Source: Lewinellaceae bacterium
Lineage (GTDB): Bacteria; Bacteroidota; Bacteroidia; Chitinophagales; Saprospiraceae
DNA: 64,000 nt
NCBI GenBank assembly: GCA_020636325.1
Contig: JACJYC010000026.1
Span: forward strand, 1 to 64,000
Direction: 5' to 3'
Positions within the stretch are counted from its first letter, which is position 1. The number at the start of each line of letters is the position of its first letter. Made by a program: the position numbers and the translations under genes. Below the pieces are notes generated by a model. The model searched no databases and had not been told where the DNA came from. It was given only the letters and a program-made list of their open reading frames with translations. Shown one piece after another: positions 8,524-17,912 of this stretch.

Positions 8524-8852
8524 AAGGTTGCAGGTCGTACCGCCGTTTCGCATAATCATCAACTTTGCCGTGGGAGAAGTCTCATTTGGAAAAACTGGCC
8601 GAGCTTCGGCGGCAACTCCAACACCGATACGCGACAATGGTTTGCTCCAATCTTTGCTGTTGGGCAGAGCGGCTGAATAATTACCGGCTCTGCATCCTCT
8701 GTTGTTCATGATTTCAATTCCATAAGTCACCGTCTGCGGGCTGATAGTTCCCGATTACTGCGTTAAACGGACCCGTTACCCGGAGCCTTTTGCTTTGAGG
8801 TTGTTCATGGTCGAAATTTGCATTTATCATTAACCATTCAATTTATTTAACC
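8524..8852. other. Intergenic region, open on both strands
   Basis: No gene is called, but a plus frame from 8525 runs 51 codons to a stop at 8678 (containing FGKTGRASAATPTPIRDNG) and the minus strand is open across the same stretch (from 8730, containing SRIGVGVAAEARPVFPNE). Neither has a convincing start or a recognised domain. The last 90 bases are AT-richer and presumably carry the promoter of the next gene. Confidence 0.4.
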
Positions 8853-9227
8853 ATGAAAACAATAAAATTCGCTTTTTCAAAGCAGGTCATAGCCATGCTG
8901 CTGCTTTTCTGTTGTGCCGGGTTTACCCAGGCTCAAAACGTAGTGGAACTTGCCAAAGGAAAAACTGCAACCCAATCCAGTGCATACCACCCTTATGCAG
9001 GCCAAGCCTTCAAAGCGGTAGATGGCAATACCTCAGGCAGGTGGACGGATGGTTCCGTGACGCACACCATCGCCCCAGGTGAATTCAATGCCCGCCCGGA
9101 CATCCAGTTATCAGCGTCCGGTTGCCAGTTACCCGCCGTCAGTATCCAGTTACGCCTTTCCTGTTTCATTCCGCACCCAACCACCCGAAATTTGTGTGGT
9201 AATCAAAAAATGTATAGTGAAAAATAA
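8853..9227 (+). pseudogene. Truncated discoidin (F5/8 type C)-like secreted protein
   Basis: Starts like a genuine exported lectin gene: signal peptide MKTIKFAFSK...FTQAQ (1-27), then NVVELAKGKTATQSSAYHPY...AVDGNTSGRWTDGSVTHT (about 28-71), the well-known N-terminal part of discoidin/fucolectin-type carbohydrate-binding domains. After about residue 73 the similarity stops: the DNA turns into CCAGTTATCAGC/CCAGTTACCCGCC repeat-like sequence and the frame ends at 9227 without the remaining two thirds of the domain. I read it as a gene cut off by rearrangement, leaving an intact promoter and start. A functional short peptide cannot be excluded. Confidence 0.7.
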
Positions 9228-9234
9228 AATAACC

Positions 9235-11688
9235 ATGAGAAAATCAACCTTTAAGCCCGTTTTACAGCATGCAATGATGATCATGCTTTTCCTGAGCATT
9301 TTTTTTGTTCAGGGTCTTGAAGCGCAATCCCAGATCGGCGGCGCCGTAGTCGATGAAGCGGGTATTCCTGTGCCGTTTACCAATATCCTATTGTTACAGG
9401 CATCGGATTCCTCGCTGGTGAAAGGGGAAGTCACCGACAGTGCCGGCGCATTCCTGATCACAGACATTGCGCCGGCCGCCTACTTGTTGGAAGCCAGCAT
9501 GATCGGCTACGCAAAATACAACTCCGGGGTTTTCGAATTGAAAGCGGAACCAGGTGGAAAAAAAATGGGAAGAATTTCCCTCTCGCAGAATGCAACCGAA
9601 CTGGCCGGCGTTGAGGTCGTCGCCAAAAAGCCGTTCTTCGAACAGAAGATCGACCGCCTGGTGGTCAACGTGGCCGGCAGCATTACGGCTGCGGGCGCCA
9701 CAGCCCTGGAAGTGCTCGAACGCTCGCCCGGCATAATCGTCGACCGCCAGAACAGCAGCATTTCGCTGAGCGGAAAAGACGGCGTAGTGGTCATGATCAA
9801 CGGCAAGATCAACCGGATGCCGATGGCCGCCGTAGTGCAGATGCTGCAGGGGATGCCTTCCGGCAATATCGAAAAGATCGAACTGATCACCACGCCGCCG
9901 GCCAACTTTGAGGCCGAAGGGAACGCGGGATATATCAATATCGTCCTGAAGCAGTCGGGGGATCAGGGTCTGAACGGCTCCTATACAGTCTCCGGAGGAG
10001 CTGGCAAAGGAGATGTCTCTTCAGCCGCCCTCAATTTCAATTTCCGCCATCGTGACATCAACCTGTACGGGGGCTATTCTTTCAGCCGGCAGGCCCAGCA
10101 ACAGGTGTTTAATATGGATCGCCTGGTCGGCCTCAACGGGCAAACGATCCGGACCGAAACAGAAACCGTTCGGGACCCGGTTCAGCGCAATCACAATCTC
10201 CGCCTGGGACTGGACTGGAACCTGAGCCCGAAAACCGTCGTGGGGGTATTGGTCTCCGGGTATGACAACCGATGGAGCATGGAGGCCATGAATCATTCCG
10301 TCCTGTCGCTGAACGGAATGCCTGATTCCCTGATCGCTATCCGGAATGATGAGGTCAACCATTGGCAACACCTCGGCGGAAACCTTAACATTCAGCATAC
10401 CATCGGCGAAGGGGAATCCGTGAGCCTCGATTTCGACTACCTGCGCTATGAAAACGAGAACCCGACCAACTATCTGATCGATTATTCGGACGGATCGGGC
10501 AATTTCCTGTTCAGCGACCAGACTTTCAGCGGTAAGACCACGCCCATCCGGGTGGGGGTAGGCAAGTTGGACTATACCAAACAATTTTCAGGAAATATCC
10601 ATCTGGAGGCCGGCCTGAAGGGGACGATCAACCGGTTGGACAACGATGTATCCGTCGCAGATATCCGGAACGGCATCCGGATGTACGATCCCGACCTGAC
10701 CGCCAGGTACCACCTCGACGAAAGCATCGCCGCCGCGTACACCTCGCTTGACCTGAAACTGGACAAAAAATCGGATCTCAAGCTCGGGCTGCGTTATGAA
10801 TATACCAATTCCAACCTGGGTTCCAATGAACAGGCCGATATCGTCGACCGGCAATACGGCAATTTCTTTCCCAGTGTTTTCCTGTCCAGGAATTTCAATG
10901 ACAACAACTCCGCCAACCTTTCCTACAGCCGGCGAATTACCCGGCCGACCTTCAAGGATATGGCGCCGTTTGTCATCTTCCTGGATCCCTATACCTTCTT
11001 CTCCGGCAATGCCGCGCTGCAACCCGCCGTTTCCAACAACTTAAAGGTCGACTACCGTTACAAGAGCGCCCTGTTTTCCCTTCAATATGCGGTGGAGGAC
11101 AGCGCGATCGCCGGTTTTCAGAGCCGGGTTATAGAAGGAACGAACCGGCAACTGCTCGGAGCGGAAAATATGAAAAACAGGAAAACGGCCAACTTCACCG
11201 TGGCCTTCCCGCTGCACATTGGCAAATGGTGGAATATGCAGAATAACCTCATTGGGACCTGGCAGGAAGTCAACACGTACTTTGACGGGGAACCCGTTCA
11301 AGTCAGGGCGCAAAACCTGCAGGTCGTCTGGATCAACAGTTTCACCCTGCCCCATGATTTTAGTGCCGAACTGGTAGGGTTCTACCGGACAAGAGGGCTT
11401 TCAGGCGCCCAGGTATCCCTTCCCATGGGAGCGGTGAATATCGGCATCCAGAAGAAATTGGGCGACAACGGCGGTACCCTTCGATTCGGGATTGACGACT
11501 TGTTCAATTCACTGGGTTTCGGCTTTGAAACCAATTTCCCGGAATACAACATGGTATCCAAAGGAACCGCCGATTTCAGTCAGCGCACCTTCAAACTGAC
11601 CTATTCGCGCAATTTCGGCAACAACAAGCTCAAAGGCAGCCGCAAACGGGCTACCGGCGCGGAAGAAGAGCGCAAGCGGGTGGATTGA
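9235..11688 (+). CDS. Outer-membrane beta-barrel receptor (TonB-dependent-like)
   Basis: An 817-residue outer-membrane protein. The signal peptide (residues 1-31, ending QGLEAQ) sets the start at ATG 9235; the frame is open further upstream but only through repeat-like DNA. Domains: CarboxypepD_reg-like beta-sandwich (about 33-115; VVDEAGIPVPFTNILL), a plug-like domain (about 135-245; LEVLERSPGIIV, VVMINGKI, IEKIELITTPPANFEAEG), then a large beta-barrel of the outer-membrane-protein-beta-barrel family to the C-terminus, which ends in a basic tail typical of that family. No SusD partner is adjacent, so this is not a classical Sus pair. Substrate unknown; import of a ligand or a surface role is inferred. 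Confidence 0.88.
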   Translation: MRKSTFKPVLQHAMMIMLFLSIFFVQGLEAQSQIGGAVVDEAGIPVPFTNILLLQASDSSLVKGEVTDSAGAFLITDIAPAAYLLEASMIGYAKYNSGVFELKAEPGGKKMGRISLSQNATELAGVEVVAKKPFFEQKIDRLVVNVAGSITAAGATALEVLERSPGIIVDRQNSSISLSGKDGVVVMINGKINRMPMAAVVQMLQGMPSGNIEKIELITTPPANFEAEGNAGYINIVLKQSGDQGLNGSYTVSGGAGKGDVSSAALNFNFRHRDINLYGGYSFSRQAQQQVFNMDRLVGLNGQTIRTETETVRDPVQRNHNLRLGLDWNLSPKTVVGVLVSGYDNRWSMEAMNHSVLSLNGMPDSLIAIRNDEVNHWQHLGGNLNIQHTIGEGESVSLDFDYLRYENENPTNYLIDYSDGSGNFLFSDQTFSGKTTPIRVGVGKLDYTKQFSGNIHLEAGLKGTINRLDNDVSVADIRNGIRMYDPDLTARYHLDESIAAAYTSLDLKLDKKSDLKLGLRYEYTNSNLGSNEQADIVDRQYGNFFPSVFLSRNFNDNNSANLSYSRRITRPTFKDMAPFVIFLDPYTFFSGNAALQPAVSNNLKVDYRYKSALFSLQYAVEDSAIAGFQSRVIEGTNRQLLGAENMKNRKTANFTVAFPLHIGKWWNMQNNLIGTWQEVNTYFDGEPVQVRAQNLQVVWINSFTLPHDFSAELVGFYRTRGLSGAQVSLPMGAVNIGIQKKLGDNGGTLRFGIDDLFNSLGFGFETNFPEYNMVSKGTADFSQRTFKLTYSRNFGNNKLKGSRKRATGAEEERKRVD

Positions 11689-11863
11689 ATCCCGCAATTC
11701 CCGGACCCCATTTGCAGAACATCGATCGGCACCGTATTTTGCATTCCGAAACCAACTTAACAACCCAATGTCCGACAGGTCAACAGCCGTGTTCGCCGCA
11801 CGATCAACCATTCTGCAAAGTATAGCGCATTTCCGGGCAGTTAAATCCACCAGGTGGGCGGGG

Positions 11864-13840
11864 ATGAAACCACGCCTTCGCCCCCTCACTCCCTCTCTCT
11901 TTTGTCTCATGCTGTTGTGCATGGTTACCGCCCCGCTCTCCGCCCAGCACGATCCCGTGACCTTCCGGAGCCTGTTGGCAGAAATGCGCCATCCGGCAGC
12001 CTTGCCCGCCTATCAGTCCAACACCGTCTGCGCCCAAACCTCCTCCTACGACCGGACGGGCGGCAACGACGACGGCTTCAGCGGCAAATACTCCTATATC
12101 CGGATGAACCCCGACAGCACCCTGGTCATTTTTGAGGCTGACGGCCCCGGAGTGATCAACCGGATCTGGACGCCGACCCCTTCCGATGACAGCCTGGCCT
12201 TTTACATCGATGACCTGACCAGACCGGCATTTACCATTAACTATCGCGACCTGTTCAGCGGCAAGGTTTTTCCTTTTGTACCGCCGCTCTGCAGCAACCA
12301 ACTGGGCGGCTTTTATTGCTACCTGCCGATCCCGTTCCAGTCCGGTTGCCGGATCGTGTATAAAGGCAAGCGGACCCAGTTCTATCAGGTGCAGTACCGG
12401 CAATACCCCAAGGGGACGAAAGTGGAAAAATTCCATTTGGCGCTCAACCAGGGGCAAAAAGCTGCCCTCGAAGATCTCAGGTCCATCTGGACAAAAGATA
12501 ACCGCCAATGGCAGGATTTTTATCCGGAAGCCGGCGCAAAGTATATCAGGCAATCCATTCAGCCCGAGCCCGGGAAGACTTACAATCTCTTTCAGGCTTC
12601 GGAAGGGGGCCGGATACTCGGGATCGAATTTTCGCCCGCTTCCGCTTTTGAGGGGCTTGCCCGGCAAATGGACCTCAGGATCACCTGGGACGGAGAGAAA
12701 ACCCCTGCGGTGTACTGCCCCATAGCGGATTTTTTCGGGTATGCCTTCGGCAAGGCTTCCATGAACAGTTTGCTGATCGGTTCCGACGGTGAACGGGCAT
12801 ACTGCTATTTCCCGATGCCCTATGACCGGTCGGCAAAGGTGGAGCTCATTTTCCGGTCGCCGGACGGGGTTGAATTACCGGCTTTGCCCGCTGTTCAGGT
12901 CGGCATGCTGGTCTCGGATGAAGCCAGGAATCCCCAAAAAGAGGGCAGGTTTTATGCGCATTGGAACCGGAACAATCCGGCCGTCGAAGGGCAGCCGCAT
13001 ATATTCCTGCACGCCGAAGGAAAAGGGCATTATGTCGGTACGGCCTTGCAGGCTCAAGGCCTTCAACCGGGCATGACCTATTTTTTTGAAGGCGATGATT
13101 CTACCGTGGTCGACGGGACGCTCAGGATGCACGGTACCGGCTCCGAAGATTATTTCAACGGCGGCTGGTACGCCCTGCCCGATCGCTGGGATGCGGCCAT
13201 GAGCCTGCCGCTTTCCGGCGCCCTGGATTATTCGCTGCCGTTTTGCCGGACCGGCGGTTACCGGCTCTTTCTTTCCGATAAGATCTCCTTTGAAAAAAAC
13301 ATCTTCCACAGCATCGAACACGGTCCGGAAGGCAACCGTGCGCCGGCGGATTACACCTCTGTGGCTTATTATTACTGCGACCGACCGCCTGAAAGCGCCG
13401 AAAAGCCGACCAATGCAACAACGGGCGTCTATTTGCCGGATACCATGATGCTCTTTCCCCAATTGCTGCAGATGGTGATCCTGGGAGAGGTCGCCGTGAA
13501 ACCGGCCTGGTTGTATCCCATCGGCGGCGACAGCTTCCTGTTTACAGTGAGCAACAATGCCGCAGTGCGCATCCCGCTGGAAGGGGTGCCCGCAGGCACC
13601 TACCGCCTTACGCTGGACTATATCAGGGACCCGGCCGGTTGTGAATTCTCCGTCTGGCAGCGGCAAACCCAGGTTTCAGAGTGGCTGGATGCGAACAACC
13701 CTACCCGCGAACGCGAACAAAAGGCTGACCTGTGCACCGTTAAAATCGACCCGCTGGTGAATACGATCACGTTGCGGTTCAAGGCCGGTGACGGGCGGAA
13801 TTGGTTCGGGTTGAACCGGGTGATTTTGGTGCGGGAATGA
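11864..13840 (+). CDS. DUF2961 / GH172 family glycoside hydrolase, secreted
   Basis: A 658-residue exported protein. ATG 11864, preceded by GGTGGGCGGGG, begins a proper signal peptide (MKPRLRPLTP...APLSAQ), so I prefer it to the in-frame ATG at 11768. The DUF2961 fold is recognised from YDRTGGNDDGFSG (about 62-75), EADGPGVINRIWTPTPSDD (about 90-108) and the hallmark HGTGSEDYFNGGW around Glu428. The family is now GH172, whose characterised members release difructose-type or D-arabinofuran fragments; the actual substrate here is unknown. A beta-sandwich-like C-terminal part follows (about 545-658). It follows the receptor gene on the same strand with a 175-bp gap and may serve the same glycan uptake. 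Confidence 0.85.
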   Translation: MKPRLRPLTPSLFCLMLLCMVTAPLSAQHDPVTFRSLLAEMRHPAALPAYQSNTVCAQTSSYDRTGGNDDGFSGKYSYIRMNPDSTLVIFEADGPGVINRIWTPTPSDDSLAFYIDDLTRPAFTINYRDLFSGKVFPFVPPLCSNQLGGFYCYLPIPFQSGCRIVYKGKRTQFYQVQYRQYPKGTKVEKFHLALNQGQKAALEDLRSIWTKDNRQWQDFYPEAGAKYIRQSIQPEPGKTYNLFQASEGGRILGIEFSPASAFEGLARQMDLRITWDGEKTPAVYCPIADFFGYAFGKASMNSLLIGSDGERAYCYFPMPYDRSAKVELIFRSPDGVELPALPAVQVGMLVSDEARNPQKEGRFYAHWNRNNPAVEGQPHIFLHAEGKGHYVGTALQAQGLQPGMTYFFEGDDSTVVDGTLRMHGTGSEDYFNGGWYALPDRWDAAMSLPLSGALDYSLPFCRTGGYRLFLSDKISFEKNIFHSIEHGPEGNRAPADYTSVAYYYCDRPPESAEKPTNATTGVYLPDTMMLFPQLLQMVILGEVAVKPAWLYPIGGDSFLFTVSNNAAVRIPLEGVPAGTYRLTLDYIRDPAGCEFSVWQRQTQVSEWLDANNPTREREQKADLCTVKIDPLVNTITLRFKAGDGRNWFGLNRVILVRE

Positions 13841-13858
13841 GGACAAAGAACACTGGTA

Positions 13859-16291
13859 CTATTCCGCCTTCAACACCTCCGCTGGATTGGCAAGCGCCGT
13901 TCTTAACGCCTGGTAGCTGACCGTTGCCAGCGCGATCGCAACGGCTGTCAGTCCCGCCATCGCGAATACCCACCAGGCAATCCCGACCCGGTAAGCGAAG
14001 CTGTTCAACCATTGGTGCATGAGGTACCAGGCAATAGGGGCCGCTATCCCGAGCCCGAGGACTGCCAGCCCGATGTACTCCCGGCTGAGCAAAATGGTGA
14101 TATGGCCTACACCGGCGCCCAGTATTTTGCGAATACTGACCTCCCTGGCTCTTTTCTCCGCATTGAAAAGGCTGAGCCCGAATAAGCCGATACAGGAGAT
14201 GAAGATGGCGACGGCCATGGAAACATTTACCAGCGTTGCTGCCTGGCGGTCCTTTTCGTACAATTGAGCGATGGATTCCTGGTAAAAACTGAAGCTAAAG
14301 GCTGATGCGGGGTAGACCCGTTTCCAGACCTGTTCCATTTGGGAAAGGGTCTCCGCGATGGCCGCCGATTGTTTGCTTTTGGCGTCGAGCCTGACAGCCA
14401 AAGAGCCCATCCGGTCCTTGCGATTGATGATACAGAGCGGCTCTATCGGGTTATGCAGAGAACTGGTGTGGAAGTCGGCTACAACCCCAACGACCGGATA
14501 CGGCCGGTCATTCCAAAAGAGGGTCCGACCGAGGGCTTCTTCCGGTTGTTGGTATCCCATGAACCGGGAGAAGGTCTCATTGATGACGAATTCGTTGACG
14601 GTATCCGACGGCGCCAGGTTTCTGCCGGCCAGTAAATGCAATTGATAGAGGGGGATGAATTCCTCGTCGCCGGCAACCTGGGTAACCCAGAAATCTTTTT
14701 CATCCGTGCTTTTGTATTTCAATTTCATGCCCCGTGGATTATCGCTCATCGGCGGCAGCCACTGGAGCGCCACCTGCTGTATACCGGGAATCTGCCGGAT
14801 GTTTTGGGCCAGCACGTCAATCTTGTCCGGGTCCTGCCCCCGGGGTGATTCCATGTTGATGACGGCATCTGCTTTAAATCCCAGGTCCTTCTGACGGGTG
14901 TAGCGAAGCTGGTCGGCTACCACAATACTCCCGATCAAAAAGATCATGGAGACGGTAAACTGGAATACGATCAACCCTTTTCGCAACAGGCGGTTGTGGT
15001 TTCCTCCCGAGATCCCCTGGCCTTTCAGGGTTCTGACCGGTTCATAAGAGGAAAGGACCAGCCCCGGATAAGTGCCGGCGGCTATTGCGGTTACCACGGT
15101 TATACCGGCCAGGAATGCTGCCATGGACGGGTCCGATGCCCGAAAAAAAATCCCCTCGGGAATGTAGGCACCGAAAAAACGCAATACCGGATCTACCAAT
15201 GCGACTGCAATGGATACCGCCAGGATAGTGAGCAGGAAGGTTTCGGACAGGAATTGAAAAATGAGGCCGTTTTTTCCGCCGCCCAACACCTTGCGGACGC
15301 CTACTTCCCGGGCACGCATGATGGATTGCGCCGTTGACAGGTTGATAAAGTTGATAATGGCCAGCACCAGTATGAATGCCGCAATACTCATCAGGCTGTA
15401 TAGTGTGGGCAGGTGGGCCGTCCGGATCGGATTCTCAATGATGTCGGCATTGAAATGGACTTCGGATAAGGGTTGCAGCCGGGGCGCCAGTTTGATCCGG
15501 CCGCCGGCAAGCTGTTTGACCAATGATGCCAACCGGTCGTTAACCTGTACCGGAGATCCACCTTCGGCAAGCTTGACGAAAACCCAGGAATTCATATCCC
15601 GCTGATCCCAGGATGTTGTATTGAAGCGCTGTTTTAAATAAGGCCCCCGGATTGTACTGTAGGCGATAAAATCGGTGAACCTCAAATCGGTATTTCCATC
15701 CCAATCCTTGATGATCCCCGACACGGTCGCGGCAAGGGAGTCGTTGTAAATGACCGCTTTCCCGATAAAACCATCGGGATGCAGGTCGCCGAAATAATCG
15801 CGTGCCCGGTTTTGGGTCAGCACCACGGTATTGGGATCGGCGGATGGAGCGCCGGCCAACCATTGGTACCGGAAGATATCAAAGTATTGGGGTTCTGTCA
15901 GTGCCGCGGTCACATAATGCGTTCCGGGAATGGCGCTGGAAAAAGTTTTGGCGTGAGCATCCCCGTTGGAGATCCGGATTTCCGCATAATAGGGTATGAT
16001 GCCTGCGACAACCTCCAGGTCGGAGATCCCTTCCCGGGCCGCTTGTGCAACGGGTGAGGGAAGCCGGTAAAAATGGAGCAGGTTGCCGGTGCTTTCCGTC
16101 AGGTCCCCCACCAATTGATAAATGCGCTTTTTATCGGGGTGGAAGTTGTCGAAACGGAGTTCGTAATTTGTAACCGCATAGATGGTAACGGCGGCACAGA
16201 CACCCAGCGCCAATCCGAGGGTGTTAATTACGGAATAGGTCTTGTTTCTGAAGATATTGCGCCAGGCGATCTTGAAATAATTCTTGAACAT
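13859..16291 (-). CDS. ABC transporter permease (MacB/FtsX type)
   Basis: An 810-residue inner-membrane protein starting MFKNYFKIAWRNIFRNKTYS, the standard opening of the Bacteroidota FtsX-like permeases; upstream in-frame sequence is antisense to the next gene and was ignored. Layout: TM helix 1 (about 22-42), a large MacB-like periplasmic domain (about 50-270), FtsX domain 1 (about 285-405; ARDVGVRK-like AREVGVRKVLGG), a second helix and periplasmic domain (about 420-670), and FtsX domain 2 (about 680-800; AREVSIRKILGA). Such proteins usually work with a separate LolD/MacB-type ATPase, which is not encoded nearby. The function may be export, lipoprotein transfer or peptide/antibiotic efflux. 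Convergent with the GH172 gene and divergent from the GH109-like gene. Confidence 0.9.
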   Translation of the reverse strand: MFKNYFKIAWRNIFRNKTYSVINTLGLALGVCAAVTIYAVTNYELRFDNFHPDKKRIYQLVGDLTESTGNLLHFYRLPSPVAQAAREGISDLEVVAGIIPYYAEIRISNGDAHAKTFSSAIPGTHYVTAALTEPQYFDIFRYQWLAGAPSADPNTVVLTQNRARDYFGDLHPDGFIGKAVIYNDSLAATVSGIIKDWDGNTDLRFTDFIAYSTIRGPYLKQRFNTTSWDQRDMNSWVFVKLAEGGSPVQVNDRLASLVKQLAGGRIKLAPRLQPLSEVHFNADIIENPIRTAHLPTLYSLMSIAAFILVLAIINFINLSTAQSIMRAREVGVRKVLGGGKNGLIFQFLSETFLLTILAVSIAVALVDPVLRFFGAYIPEGIFFRASDPSMAAFLAGITVVTAIAAGTYPGLVLSSYEPVRTLKGQGISGGNHNRLLRKGLIVFQFTVSMIFLIGSIVVADQLRYTRQKDLGFKADAVINMESPRGQDPDKIDVLAQNIRQIPGIQQVALQWLPPMSDNPRGMKLKYKSTDEKDFWVTQVAGDEEFIPLYQLHLLAGRNLAPSDTVNEFVINETFSRFMGYQQPEEALGRTLFWNDRPYPVVGVVADFHTSSLHNPIEPLCIINRKDRMGSLAVRLDAKSKQSAAIAETLSQMEQVWKRVYPASAFSFSFYQESIAQLYEKDRQAATLVNVSMAVAIFISCIGLFGLSLFNAEKRAREVSIRKILGAGVGHITILLSREYIGLAVLGLGIAAPIAWYLMHQWLNSFAYRVGIAWWVFAMAGLTAVAIALATVSYQALRTALANPAEVLKAE

Positions 16292-16459
16292 ATCAATTGA
16301 TTGAAAGTTAATCGCACCCCTGAATCCTGAACCAAACCTGTGCCAAAACCAGGAAGGATTGATTAATAAGGGTTTAGATCTTGTAATTGCAGTATGGCAA
16401 AATTTTGAGTGTCCGTTTTTGAACAGTTCCTGTCCGGTATTGAAACCGGTTTGCGGGCA

Positions 16460-16490
16460 TTGCAAATCCCGCGATCCCTTGTTATCTTGC
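16460..16490 (+). promoter_or_regulatory. Likely promoter of the GH109-like gene
   Basis: TTG at 16460-16462 and TATCTTGC at 16483-16490 are spaced by 20 bases, close to the Bacteroidota -33/-7 pattern (TTG - TAnnTTTG). The start codon follows 20 bases later at 16511, so the leader would be very short. Confidence 0.4.
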
Positions 16491-16510
16491 TTTGAAAAAC
16501 CAACTTTGTT

Positions 16511-17902
16511 ATGACAACAAGAAGAAACTTCCTGAAAAACATTACGGCTGCCGGCGCCGGTATGGTTGCCGTTGGGGCGCATCCCGATATTTTGAGCGAT
16601 GGGTCCGTTCAACCCGCCCAATTCAATATGAGCGGATATGCAGCCCCGAAGTTGGAAACCGTCCGGATCGGGTTTGTCGGCCTGGGGAACCGAGGGTCGG
16701 GCGCCGTCAGGCGGATCGCGAATATCGAAGGCATAGAGATCAAAGCTTTGTGCGACAAGATCCCGGAAAAGGTGGCGGCCAGTCAGAAGGTTTTGGCGGA
16801 CAGTGGGCTGGCTGAAGCCAGGTCTTATGCAGGCAGCGAAAATGCCTGGAAAGACCTTTGCGCAGACCCCAACCTCGATCTGGTGTACATCTGCACCCCC
16901 TGGGATTTTCATACCCCCATGGCCGTGACCGCTATGCTGGCCGGTAAACACGCCGCAACCGAGGTGCCGGCCGCAACTACCCTGGATGAGTGCTGGCAAT
17001 TGGTGGAGACCTCTGAAAAAACGCGAAAGCATTGCATGATGCTGGAGAATTGCTGCTATGATTTCTTTGAACTGCTCACCCTGAATATGGTCCGCAACGG
17101 CCTGTTCGGCGACCTCGTACACGTGGAGGGGGCCTATATCCACGACCTGCTGGATTCCAATTTATCCAAAACGGCCTATTCCGATATGTGGCGACTGAAG
17201 GAGAATATCGGCCGAAACGGTAACCTGTACCCAACCCATGGCCTGGGCCCCATCGCTCAATGTCTGGACATCAATCGCGGCGACCGGATGGATTACCTGG
17301 TATCCATGCAATCCCTCGATTTCAATATGGGGCCGAAAGCCAGATTGCTGGCGGCCGATGACGATTTCTGGAATGGATATGTGGGGCGGCCCTATCGCGG
17401 AAATATGAACAACTCCCTGATCAAAACGGTCAAAGGCCGCACCATGCTGATCCAGCACGATGTCAGCTCCCCCAGGCCTTATTCGCGCCTTCATATTGTG
17501 AGCGGCTCCAAAGCATACGCCCAGAAATACCCTGAACCGGGCAGGATCGCCCTGGGGCACGACTGGATCAGCGAGGCCGAAATGAAGGACCTGGAAGAAA
17601 AATACACCACGCCGCTGGTCCGGCATGTAGGCGAGATCGCCAAAAAGATCGGCGGCCACGGCGGCATGGACTTCATCATGGACTGGCGACTGATGGACTG
17701 CCTGCGCAACGGCTTGCCGCTCGATCAGGACGTGTACGATGCCGCACTCTGGAGTTCCATCGCTCCGTTAAGCGAAAAGTCGGTTGCCAAACGATCCGCT
17801 TCCATTAAAGTACCCGATTTTACCCGGGGTAACTGGCAAACCAACCGGCCGGTCGATCTGACGCTGGAGGGCGGTGCGACCACCGGGGTAAGGGCGCATT
17901 AA
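16511..17902 (+). CDS. Gfo/Idh/MocA-fold protein, GH109-like
   Basis: A 463-residue protein with a twin-arginine-type leader (TRRNFLKN...AVGA, residues 3-23), so it is exported folded with its cofactor. A Rossmann NAD-binding site follows (VRIGFVGLGNRGSG, about 51-64), then TPWDFHTPMA and the segment MMLENCCYDFFELLTLNMVR plus HVEGAYIHDL (about 178-215), which closely matches GH109 enzymes: NAD-dependent alpha-N-acetylgalactosaminidases of Bacteroidota. The sugar specificity of this copy is unproven; Gfo/Idh/MocA dehydrogenase is the cautious name. It lies in a carbohydrate-flavoured neighbourhood with the GH172 gene and a discoidin remnant. The next gene follows after 10 bases and may be co-transcribed. 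Confidence 0.87.
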   Translation: MTTRRNFLKNITAAGAGMVAVGAHPDILSDGSVQPAQFNMSGYAAPKLETVRIGFVGLGNRGSGAVRRIANIEGIEIKALCDKIPEKVAASQKVLADSGLAEARSYAGSENAWKDLCADPNLDLVYICTPWDFHTPMAVTAMLAGKHAATEVPAATTLDECWQLVETSEKTRKHCMMLENCCYDFFELLTLNMVRNGLFGDLVHVEGAYIHDLLDSNLSKTAYSDMWRLKENIGRNGNLYPTHGLGPIAQCLDINRGDRMDYLVSMQSLDFNMGPKARLLAADDDFWNGYVGRPYRGNMNNSLIKTVKGRTMLIQHDVSSPRPYSRLHIVSGSKAYAQKYPEPGRIALGHDWISEAEMKDLEEKYTTPLVRHVGEIAKKIGGHGGMDFIMDWRLMDCLRNGLPLDQDVYDAALWSSIAPLSEKSVAKRSASIKVPDFTRGNWQTNRPVDLTLEGGATTGVRAH

Positions 17903-17912
17903 TATTGACCGT

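Noticed and set aside
9079..9234. Upstream extension of the outer-membrane receptor frame
   Set aside because: The extension covers repeat-like DNA and would mask the signal peptide starting at 9235.
16292..17143. Long upstream extension of the FtsX-type permease reading frame
   Set aside because: The extension is antisense to the GH109-like gene, has no domain, and the permease has a canonical MFKNYFKIAWRN start at 16291.
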